A stretch of 64,000 bases of DNA from positions 1,302,001-1,366,000 of the forward strand of contig NC_033563.1 of the NCBI RefSeq assembly GCF_001680005.1. Direction: 5' to 3'. The notes under the pieces are model-generated. The model saw only the letters and a list, made by a program, of their open reading frames with translations. It made no database searches and was not told the origin of the DNA. Numbering within the stretch: the first letter of the stretch is position 1; every line of letters begins with the position of its first letter. The DNA comes from Plasmodium coatneyi. Lineage: Eukaryota > Apicomplexa > Aconoidasida > Haemosporida > Plasmodiidae. The position numbers were made by a program, and so were the translations under genes. Below are positions 34,403 to 44,200 of the stretch, piece by piece.

Positions 34403-37400
34403 CTAGACGTTTCCAAATAACACAATGGTTTTAATTTTGTAACAGCAGTTGGCCTTGTTACAGGGACAAACCTTCGCTGCTTGTGATGACTGCGATGACT
34501 GCGTTGGCAGGGGCTCTACTTCATCGGCAGTGCCTGAATGGCCGCCAGTTTTCGCCCCAAAGCAGCAGTGCGATTTGATATAAACAAACAAGAAATAAAA
34601 AAATCGGTTAAACAAAAAATAAATGTCTTGCAAAGACAGAATGTTACAAATTTTCGTTTTTAGGACTTTGTAATAATTGTCATTTAGCTCGTTTTTGTAG
34701 GTGAAGCTATACCCATTGCCGGCAATTTTTTTAATGCCTATTAAATGGTAGGTGTGGTACAAACAGTCGTTCATTTTTACTAATTTTTTTTTATTTCCAT
34801 GGAATGGATAATTCATATTGTTAAACATGTTAAAAAGTAGAGTAAAGTTTTTTCTGGAGAATAACTGCCCGACGTTTTTGTATTCCTTCATCATTTTGCT
34901 GTTGTAAATATAATCGAACAGGGTGAATGGCTCTTCCTTTAGGCTGTTGTGGCAATCGTTGCAATTATCGACACTCACGTCGTAGTGGCATAGGGCTATT
35001 TTTATTTTCTTCCCGTTGTGGGGGTCACTTCTGCCGTGGCTGTTGCTTCGCATCAGCATGTTCTTACTTCCTTTAATTCCTCCACTTCCACTTGCGCTAC
35101 TCCCGGACAATTTGTCATTTCTACACAAGGGAGACTGTTCCCCCTCCGCCTGGACAGCAGCGCCATTAAAAGTACGGTCGCTGGAAGTATCCAAGAAAAG
35201 GGAGTCATTCGCGCCTTCCTCAATAGCACACTTCGGGAACAAATCCTTAACACTCTCCAGTTTAATATGTTGGTCACTTAAAAACCTCCTCGCCTCTTCT
35301 CCAAACATTTTACAATTTTGAAACTTCTCTATGTAGTAGGGTTGTTCACAAATTATGTATTTTTGGAAGGTGTATTTTTTACCCTTCATTTCTTTGATTT
35401 TACTGGCAATTTTGTTTTTTAAAAAAATGGACATGAAAGGAGGTTCCCCCTTTTGCAATTCTTCACACACACGTGAATCCTCTTTTGCGCTTTTCCTGGT
35501 ACTAACGGACCGGTGCAAATTGTGGACACTAAAAAAACTGACCGAATAACAATTGTAAATAATGCTCTTCAAAACACTGTAGAATAAAAACTGAACAACT
35601 ATCTTCACGTTAAAAAATGGAATTATTTCCATGTTCATTTCGTGTATATTTTGTAGGTTTATTTTTTTCAAAATTTTTATATGGCAGGAGAAGAAGTCCA
35701 GTGAGGCATTTTCACATTGTGTTTTTAATGTATCCCCTTTTTCAAAATGGGCTGCGTGATTTCCCTCCAGTTTTGTTTCCTCTAGGCAAGCTTCCTGTTT
35801 CTTCTTTACTCCACTGTTGGGGCTTTTTCTGTGTGCATTTGTGCATGGGGTGTTATTGGAGCTGCTACTTCGTGTTGATTCGTCGTAGGTATTCGGGTCG
35901 CCATTCCCCTCATTTCTACAATTCAGGGAAGCACTTCGATCCATTCCATCCTCATCGAATATATCCCTCTGATAATCAAACGTGTCTTCCCCGTATGCAT
36001 TTGCCTCGTGGAGTGACGACTTAACGTTGATCACACTTGCCAATTCATTCCCCTTCTTGTGGTGATGCTCGAGGATAGTCTTCTCTTCCCCCACAGAAAG
36101 ACATGGAAGGGGGTTATCAGTTGGTGGAATTTGCCCTTTACAGATACCCAAGCAGTGAGCTAAAATTCGAGGGATGTACAAATCAATATGGTTCAAGTCT
36201 ATCTGGTAGGACTCCTCAAAACTATATTCACCTCGAGTTTTCCTTTCCTGCTCCGTTGGGTAACTTTTGGTTAAATCTTTTAACAACTTCTTCACAGTTG
36301 AAAGGTTATCATTTTGCGAAACGAGCTGCACGATGTTTTTACAAACCCAATCCGATCGAAGGAACAAGTCGTAATCCACAGAAATATCTGCTACGTTTAA
36401 AAACTTCTGGTGAATAATTCCAAACAGTTTCGCTAAAAAGATTTGCAACTGCTCCATTGCAAGTAGGAAGCCCTCTTTTTTTATCAATTGGTAATTTTGT
36501 ACGATGTAAAATAAGTACATTTGCAGGAGGATGTAGTTGCTAAAAAGGATGCGCATGAATAGGGGGACTGCCTGAATGGAGGGTACGTCCAATCCAAGAA
36601 ACTGACTAAATGTGGTTAAAAAGAATTTCAGCATTTTTTTCTTTTCTGTCGCTATCGTCTGTTGGACAACACCTAGGCAGGAACAAACAAACTGGTCTTT
36701 TACCTTTATATTGAATACATCAAAAGTGATGATAATGGACGAACACAGAAAATAATGCAAATTCCCGCCGCACTTTCTACTCTCCTTGTTGTACAAATTG
36801 GTGTCCATATTTTCAGTTCGATTCGAAAGAATGAATATGGAGTATACCACGCAGCAGTATAAAGATAGCAACGTTACATTTTTTTCCAAAAATTCGATCA
36901 TCACATTTTTGTCTATATCTTTTGTCACTTCTTTCGACGTTGTGGTGTTTTTTCTTTTCCTTTCATTGCCCTCATCTTTTTCATTTTTTCTCTTCTGCGT
37001 TTTGGATTTTCTTCTTATCCCCTCCGTGCGCCTGATACTGCAGTTTTCACTCTGTGTATTATCTGTATCGTTTAGGCATGCGTGGGGAATCTCCCCCACT
37101 TCTTCCACATCTGAAGTTACCTCACCGAATAGTGCCCCTTCCTCCTTCATAACAAAATCATCACAGGAGCCATTATTTATAAAATCGAAAATGCCATCAA
37201 AAATGTTCGCCCTGCTACTCACATGGAGGTCAGCCTGACGTTCCACATTATCGTCCAAATATTTCAGCCTCTTAATTATCGTTGTAATACACTTTTCCAT
37301 ATATGAAAGTATATCATTTTTTGTAAAATTTTTTATTTGTAATTTACCACATATGATAAACAAAATTTTGGCTAAGTTTTTGCAATAAACTCTGGTCTTG

Positions 37401-37906
37401 GTGATGTTTTTTTTTATTTGCCTTTTCAATTCATGAATGGTCATAATTTCATTATTTAAATTGCAGTATATATAATTTAGGCAAAGGATTAACACGCAAA
37501 TTCGATTTTCTCCTCTGTCCTTTATCCCTTTGATGTTTTTTATTTTTTCAAAATTGTTAATGTAATAATTGTAGTATTTTAAATCGTTACGATAGCATAT
37601 TTTTTTTATCAACTTTTCGTGTTTTTTTTTGTCAAAGGGAAGCTTATTTTTGTCATTTCCATTATCGTACAGTCTGTCTGACCCATAATAACCATCATCT
37701 GTGTCTACTTCCTTTGCATGGTCAAAATTTGTCCCTTCCTTCCCTGCGGCTTCATTCTTTTCTCCTTCTTCCTCCCTAACATTGTCAGCGTCATCACACT
37801 TTTCATTCCTCTCCCGAGGGGCCATTACAAACCGGTTAAGCAAGCCATAGTTGTCTTCGCTTAAACCTTTAATTTCGCTAGGGTACAGGTTCAGGAGCTC
37901 TTCCAT
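34403..37906 (-). CDS. Conserved-type Plasmodium protein, unknown function (possible cyclin-like segment)
   Basis: A single open frame of 1167 residues from the ATG at 37906; I do not recognise it as a named family. After an acidic N-terminus (about 1-95), an ordered helical part follows (about 100-215). It includes ICVLILCLNYIYCNL, then MTIHELKRQI and VYCKNLAKIL. The pattern resembles one TFIIB/cyclin repeat (alanine/leucine helix, short loop, xxELxxxI, then a further helix), but this is by eye only. A second ordered block spans about 350-560, rich in Leu/Phe/Tyr helices. The middle and C-terminal parts alternate disordered Asn/Ser/Glu segments with helical ones. No signal peptide or transmembrane segment is evident. 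It lies between ADA2 (convergent) and MRK (same strand). Confidence 0.85.
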   Translation of the reverse strand: MEELLNLYPSEIKGLSEDNYGLLNRFVMAPRERNEKCDDADNVREEEGEKNEAAGKEGTNFDHAKEVDTDDGYYGSDRLYDNGNDKNKLPFDKKKHEKLIKKICYRNDLKYYNYYINNFEKIKNIKGIKDRGENRICVLILCLNYIYCNLNNEIMTIHELKRQIKKNITKTRVYCKNLAKILFIICGKLQIKNFTKNDILSYMEKCITTIIKRLKYLDDNVERQADLHVSSRANIFDGIFDFINNGSCDDFVMKEEGALFGEVTSDVEEVGEIPHACLNDTDNTQSENCSIRRTEGIRRKSKTQKRKNEKDEGNERKRKNTTTSKEVTKDIDKNVMIEFLEKNVTLLSLYCCVVYSIFILSNRTENMDTNLYNKESRKCGGNLHYFLCSSIIITFDVFNIKVKDQFVCSCLGVVQQTIATEKKKMLKFFLTTFSQFLGLDVPSIQAVPLFMRILFSNYILLQMYLFYIVQNYQLIKKEGFLLAMEQLQIFLAKLFGIIHQKFLNVADISVDYDLFLRSDWVCKNIVQLVSQNDNLSTVKKLLKDLTKSYPTEQERKTRGEYSFEESYQIDLNHIDLYIPRILAHCLGICKGQIPPTDNPLPCLSVGEEKTILEHHHKKGNELASVINVKSSLHEANAYGEDTFDYQRDIFDEDGMDRSASLNCRNEGNGDPNTYDESTRSSSSNNTPCTNAHRKSPNSGVKKKQEACLEETKLEGNHAAHFEKGDTLKTQCENASLDFFSCHIKILKKINLQNIHEMNMEIIPFFNVKIVVQFLFYSVLKSIIYNCYSVSFFSVHNLHRSVSTRKSAKEDSRVCEELQKGEPPFMSIFLKNKIASKIKEMKGKKYTFQKYIICEQPYYIEKFQNCKMFGEEARRFLSDQHIKLESVKDLFPKCAIEEGANDSLFLDTSSDRTFNGAAVQAEGEQSPLCRNDKLSGSSASGSGGIKGSKNMLMRSNSHGRSDPHNGKKIKIALCHYDVSVDNCNDCHNSLKEEPFTLFDYIYNSKMMKEYKNVGQLFSRKNFTLLFNMFNNMNYPFHGNKKKLVKMNDCLYHTYHLIGIKKIAGNGYSFTYKNELNDNYYKVLKTKICNILSLQDIYFLFNRFFYFLFVYIKSHCCFGAKTGGHSGTADEVEPLPTQSSQSSQAAKVCPCNKANCCYKIKTIVLFGNV

Positions 37907-39334
37907 TCTCCCACCCGTAAATATTGCTTCATTTCAGCTTTGCCCTTTCGTGTGATTTCTGGCGGGACGGTATTTTAAAAGGTGGTGGGTCTTACTACTT
38001 CGTTTGGCCGCAGTGACGCCTTCTCTTTTCCCATTACGAACGAACAGCTCCGCGAGCTGCCACGCGGGTTGTCACACGCGCTTAGAAAAAGTATCCCCCG
38101 CTTGACGTCCACAGGTACTCAAATGCAGCTATGAGTACTTTAGGCGCAATGCGAACAGGACGAAAAAAAAGAAATGAACAAAAACAAAAAGAGAATTGAC
38201 CTTAAAAAAAAGCTTGAGCACGATTCCTCAAATCACTGAACAAAATGAATAAGCGTTCCCCATCACGACCAGCTATATACTGTGGGTCCTATGTAGAAAA
38301 CGACCCCCACAAAAAAAATACAGAAATGAAGGGAGGGGAAAAAAATGCATATAGTTTTTATCATAAAAATTGAACAAATCCACTAAAATTGAATGCGTAA
38401 AATGGAGAAAAAATAAGCTTATATTTATCATAAAAAAGCGTGCTTTGTTAGTCCAAAAAAAAAAAAAAATTCTTCAAATCAGGAGAATTTTCCTTAGGGA
38501 ATTATCCACCAGGATTCTACGTTCCAATCTGCGCCAAAAAAAGAAATCGCGATAAATAGAAAATAATACATATACCATTTACACCATTGCGTAAATATAT
38601 TCCTCTCTTTATGCGTATATTTATTATATACATAATTTATCCACTCAAGTACACCACTCCCCATCTCTGAGGGATTATGGAAAAGCACCTCCACGGAAAA
38701 AATCCAAGCGCTCTTTTTTTTAATGGAGGGACAGGTAATTTAAAAAAAAGGCAATCTGGCTTACGGACAGACCGGAGTAGCGTGGAGAAGAAGCAAAAAG
38801 AAGTCCCCCCCGTTGCTCATTTAAAGCGATTTTTGCAAAAAAAAAGGCTGTATCTTTTAGTAACGTAAAAATATTAATATTCATGTAATTCATTTTACTC
38901 GCCAGTGCTAATAATAAGAATTATGTTGTAGTATTTATATATATGACTGCCCCACACGGCTTAAGGCACAGCAAAATGAATCATCTTTTGCATGGGTAAA
39001 AAAAAAATTTTTTTAATAAAAAGGGAGTGGAAAACTTGGCTCCTTCAATGTTTGTTTGCCGTTTTATCTTTTTTTTTTTCTCCCTTGTGTTTGCGAGAAG
39101 TAACTTAAACAGGTTAACACTAAAAAAAAGTTTGGGGGAGCAAGTGGACGGATACACGATTAGGAAAACGAGAATCCTCCACTGCGGAGAAAGGCGTGAT
39201 GGAAGAGGTCACGCGGTGACACACTCACGCAGGGAAGTAAAAGAGTGTAAAGACAAATATAAACGCATAAGCAAATGTATACATATATGTATGGGTGCGT
39301 CCTGCACACCTTCACCTGCCCCATCGGCAGACAA
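37907..39334. other. Intergenic region upstream of the 1167-residue protein gene
   Basis: Holds the promoter and leader of the gene to its left and the 3' end of MRK. It has A-tracts near 38455 and 39000 and no convincing coding frame or RNA gene. Confidence 0.55.
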
Positions 39335-40312
39335 TCATAAGTCGTTAAAAGGAAGCTGAGACACGTCACAGGGCAGGGGGTCGCTAAAAAAATACTTGTG
39401 TTTCAGTGCTTCCTCCGCAGTGATACGCTCATGCGAATTCAGCCGCAAAAAAGACATTAACAAATCGATGCAGTCATCATCGTCAATTTTCAATATGTTT
39501 TTAAGGTCCTTCTTATTCGCCTTTGTAAATTCTGTGTACAGGGGAAGGTAACGAGCCTCAGGCCAGTTGTCTTCATTTGGTGTTCCTAACAAAAAAAATA
39601 TTTTCCCTAACTGATCGATTTCATTTTCTCCAGGAAATAAAGCCTTCTGTAAATGGAGTTCTGCAAATATGCACCCAAAGCTCCACATGTCCACTGCGGA
39701 GTTGTATTTATTACTTCCCATTAGTAATTCGGGTGCCCTATACCATAGGGTGACAACTTTGCTAGTTAAATTTAACGTCCTTTTACTATACTTATCTTTT
39801 GCATACGTATCTACGTACATATCATATGCATACTTGGAGGATAATCCAAAGTCTGCAATTTTCACTTCCCCTTTTTTGTTAATAAAAATATTCGCAGGGG
39901 ATAAATCTCGATGCATAAAATAGTACTTATGTAATACATTCAGGCCATTCAAAATTTGCAAAAGGATGCATTTTTTTTGGCTATCTGTTAGTAATACTTT
40001 TCGATTAATAATTTTTGCCAAGTCGTAGTCCATAATTTCCATCACCAAATTTATGTAGTCTTTCTCACAATACAAATCCAACGCGGTCATAATATTTTGA
40101 TGTTTTATTTCTTTCATTATTTTTATCTCTCTAAGTAGGACAAAGTTTATTCCACACTCATCGATGTAATTACTTATTTTGTTAATTTTCATTTTTTTTA
40201 TGGCTACTTCCTTTTTCAGTATGGTGTCGTACGCCTTGTACACCTTTCCGTAAGACCCCTCCCCCAGGAAGTTGGGTTTGAAGATGTATCTCTCTGTCGA
40301 GTTCGTTTCCAT
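39335..40312 (-). CDS. MRK: CDK7-like protein kinase MRK (MO15-related)
   Basis: A single-exon kinase of 325 residues. CDK7 homologues, with cyclin H and MAT1, phosphorylate the RNA polymerase II tail as part of TFIIH and may activate other CDKs. Seen: the glycine loop GEGSYGKVY (about residues 17-25); VAIKK with the ATP-anchoring Lys39; a cyclin-binding helix NFVLLRE in place of PSTAIRE; the catalytic loop HRDLSPANIF; ADFGLSS; and VTLWYRAPELL. The ending PLPCDVSQLPFNDL matches my memory of P. falciparum MRK, whose length (about 324) also agrees. The ATG at 40312 was chosen on that basis; another ATG lies directly before it at 40315. The catalytic-loop Lys of most Ser/Thr kinases is Ser here. 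Confidence 0.94.
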   Translation of the reverse strand: METNSTERYIFKPNFLGEGSYGKVYKAYDTILKKEVAIKKMKINKISNYIDECGINFVLLREIKIMKEIKHQNIMTALDLYCEKDYINLVMEIMDYDLAKIINRKVLLTDSQKKCILLQILNGLNVLHKYYFMHRDLSPANIFINKKGEVKIADFGLSSKYAYDMYVDTYAKDKYSKRTLNLTSKVVTLWYRAPELLMGSNKYNSAVDMWSFGCIFAELHLQKALFPGENEIDQLGKIFFLLGTPNEDNWPEARYLPLYTEFTKANKKDLKNILKIDDDDCIDLLMSFLRLNSHERITAEEALKHKYFFSDPLPCDVSQLPFNDL

Positions 40313-41273
40313 CATGAGCGGCGAGAGGGTCCAGACGGCAGAATTGGGAAGTTCCGGTGGGGAGCTAATTAGGGTACACCCTTCCCCGGGACCCACACAA
40401 ATGGAACCCCTAAAAAAATGATCCTTCAGTGGAAACACCTACAACCGATGAAGGGAGGACAATTTTGTGAACGTTACCTCGGACTCGACTTCCTTTATTT
40501 TGTCATACTCCACTCACGGCTTCATCATTCCTTGGGCATGGCTCTGCTTTTACTGCATATGCTGCGTACCCTTTTAAAGAATTTTTTCTTTTTTTCTTAT
40601 ATCCTTCTGGCCAACTGTCATTTGCCACGCGGAAAAAAAGAAAAAAGGTTGAGCAAAGGTGTTAGGTGGCTTCGACACGAGGCCGCGCTTGCCTTAACGG
40701 AAGCTGATCAACTGGGGAGGCTCGTTTTTCTTCCTCACGCAATGGCCAAAATGTTCACTCATACTCTTGCGAGGTGGCTCTGTGGCTTTAATTGTGCCCC
40801 TTTACAATTTTGTGGCGCCTTATAGTGCCCCCTCGACAGATTAACATCACAAGTTGGGCTAAAAAGAATAAGAACACCGCAATATGAACATGCTGTATTT
40901 GTTAAAGCACTGTTCACATGAAAATGGCCATTTGGAAGAGGAAATTCCTCCTTGGAGGAACGTGCCCATTTATGTTTCACGCCCATTTAATGAAAAAAAA
41001 AAAGGCAGCATTTCTGCAAATTTTAGTTATAAAAAAACGGCATAAAAACCTTGCCATTGGTGCTGTTTCTACACGGTTATTAATTTACTAAAGGGTGCAT
41101 ATGTGCATGCGCCCGTATGTTTCTCAGCACACCGCTAGGGGGGGAAACATTTAAAACAAGAAACGAGTTTTCTAAAAATAGCCGGAACAACACATGCGAC
41201 GCATTTGCACATTGTACGGTGAAACAAAGTGCAAAAAAAGGGAAAAAAACCATAGCTGCTCGAGCCTAATCCA
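40313..41273. other. Intergenic region upstream of MRK
   Basis: Promoter and leader region of MRK and 3' region of the SPRY-domain gene on the same strand. A 135-codon frame at 40418 on the opposite strand is hydrophobic and unrelated to known families, and is taken as chance. Confidence 0.55.
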
Positions 41274-44200
41274 CTAAAAAATGGATAACCTGTTATCTTC
41301 AATAATTTTTCCATTTAGGGATCCCTTCTCATTCTTTTGCTTTGTTGCTTCCTTGAAGTATCTTCTCTTCTTTTTGTTGTTTTTAACTTTAATCATGTAT
41401 CGTTTGTACGGCTGGCACACGTAGCGGCAGTCATACTTGATCCCGATGTTTCCCTTCTTTTCTCGCAGCAAGTTTCTGCACAGTATGAGGTGCTTCACCA
41501 TAATTTCCAGGGGGGAGTACACGGGGACCTTCAGGCATAGACCTTCGGTGGGAGGGTAAAAAGGAAAAAAAATTGCATTAAAAAAAGGCATTAAAAATTG
41601 TCACTCAAATTTGGCACTCATAATGGGATGAAAAATCCAACGCGCGGTTCGCGAAAACTGCGCAAAATGCATAACGCTTTTCGAATGCACGAATGGTTAC
41701 CCAGTATGCCCTCGTTGACAGAACTGAACGTCAGCAAATTTCTGTTTTTCGAGAAGAACATGCGAACGAGTCTCTCCTTGTACGGCTTATGATAAGCAAT
41801 CAGCGAAGTGGTGTCTAGGATACACTGGCGCACGTTCACCTGTCGTGATGTGTTAAAATGGGACAATTTTTCTCTAATCCATAAGAGGGCTAAATACAAA
41901 TGATCCTTTTTAAATTTTACGTCTTCACTATTTGGCGTTTTATTTTTATATATGTATTGATATATCTGGTCGAAATTTATGTCATTAAATTGGTAATGCT
42001 TTTCATTAAAGTTCGAGTCATTACTGTCACCATCGGAGGTGCTATCACTGTCACTTGAACTTGAAAATGTGTGCGCTTTCTTTGAGTACCTCCCTTTTCC
42101 AGATGTTCCCTTTCTCAAATATTCTTTTCTATTTTTATTATTGTACGGATTATCGTCCTCAAAAAATTCATACTCTTTGGACAGTTTTTTGTAATGCTGT
42201 TCATACTCTTCTTGCAAGTTGTTCGTTTCAAAAAATTCTTCATCGTAATTTGATCTCATGCTTCTGTATATCATTCTTTCGATTTTTTTTTCCTCCATAA
42301 GGTCATTATTGTTTAGTTGGGAATTTCCCTTCGAAGTTTCATTCATCGCTATATTGTCTGCTCCCTTCTGTTCCTCCGTTTTGGGGTGATTCGCGAGGTC
42401 TGCATTTTTATCATCCCCTGTGCTCGGCGTAAGTTGTTCATCTTCCTTACGCGCTTCTTCCTTTTTTGCGTTGGACGGGTCGAACGGCTGCCCCTTTCCG
42501 TTGTCTGAAGATCCTTTCACGGGGCTCTTTTCAGATTCCTTCTTCACCTTGTTATCACCGCTGCTTACGCTGCTCTCCCCCTTGTCATCAGTTCTATCCC
42601 CATTACTGTCACTACTTTTGTAGCTACTTCCCGCGCGATGCTCCACTAACTTCTTACGACGCCGTCTGTCACAGCTTCCTAGCGTCTCCTTTCTGTTAAT
42701 CTTCTCGAGGTTGCCCCCCCTTCTGTTGAGCTTCTCCAATTTCAGCACTATGTCATGATGCCTGTTATACTCCTCGTTGGAACTCTCACAAAGTAGACTA
42801 TCGGAAGACCCGCAGTCCGTTTTGATATCATCATAAAAATGGTCATCACTTAAAGTATCATACGTTTTGTAACTCATTTCACTGAGAAGATCATCCTCTA
42901 TATCATAGCCTCCCAATTTTTTACACTTTTTTTTTCTCAAAGAAATTTTTTTAATAAATTTTTTATTCGGCTTCAATATCTCGATCAGCTGTTGCGTGTA
43001 CAACATGGCAATGTGAAAACTTCCCCTCTCGTTGGTTAACAAATCTGCGTACTCCTCTTCTAGGATATTCAGCACCTGTATAATATTTCCACTGAGAATG
43101 CTATTTCGTATGATGTGTCTTGTCTGCAGTGAGTTCACCATTTTTTTTAGCTTATCTTCAGACAGGTACAAATTGACAAAATATTTAGTAATGTATTCCT
43201 TATCTGCTGAGTATCCCTTTCCTTCTTTTTTATTTAATTTTTTTAAACTTTCATTTTTAATCATTCCTGATTTTTCTCGTAGCAGAAGCTGAATTCTTTT
43301 GTTAATATCTCCTTCACTTTTTCTCGCTTCCTTTTTGGTATTAAAAAAGTTCGTAGCCAAAATATTCAAATCTTCTTTCAAGTTCAGACTTCTTTTACCT
43401 CTTAACCGATTTAGTAGTACCGTGTTGGAGTCTTTTCTTACGTTTAATAAATTGCCAAGACTGCTTTTACGCGATATCCATAGTGTATTTTGTAAATTTG
43501 CGGGAGGGTAGTTGTATTGGCTAAATTCGTAGCTCTTTAGGATGTTGGCCGTGAGATCGCTGATCGTTTGCTTTTCTACTTCCTCTGTGGGGTCCTCCTT
43601 TGCCTGCGTCTGACTCGAAGGGAGGATTTCGCCTCCGGAGGGGGGAGGTTCAACGGTTGGCGGGGCTGCATCGATGAGGGGTGTGACACCCTCTGTGTTC
43701 GCATCTACCTTCTGCTGATCTACACCACTCGGACTATTCGGCTTCTCTTCCCTGTTGCTACTTCCCGTGACATCACCCACTGGATGGCTATCCCCTTTCG
43801 TGTCATCAGTTGCAGATTTGGGATCTCCCGCCTGTTTATCCTCACCTTCATTTTTATCACTTCTGAGTGGACTGCTTGGGGTGAGGGTCGGGTTGCCCGT
43901 TTCTCCCACTTGCTCTGTCTCTTTCGTTTTGTCCCTGCTTTCGCCCTTTCCCTCCTTGTTCAGTTTTTCATACACGTCTAGGTAGTTAATTAGAAATTCG
44001 TTAAAAACGTTTTTGTCCTTTTCGTCATTTTGATCCTCCTTGGAATTTTTTCTTTCCATTTTTGGAGGGCTCGTATTTTTCGGTTCCTCACTGCTGCGGG
44101 CACAAGTTTTGGACAGAGACTCATCTTCCTTCTGAATGGGATCACCTGTCATTTCTACCGCTTTGCCTTTCTGTTTTTCGGATTCTTCATCATCCTGCTT

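Noticed and set aside
40418..40825. 135-codon plus-strand frame upstream of MRK
   Set aside because: Hydrophobic, no recognisable domain, lies in the promoter and leader of the opposite-strand kinase gene.
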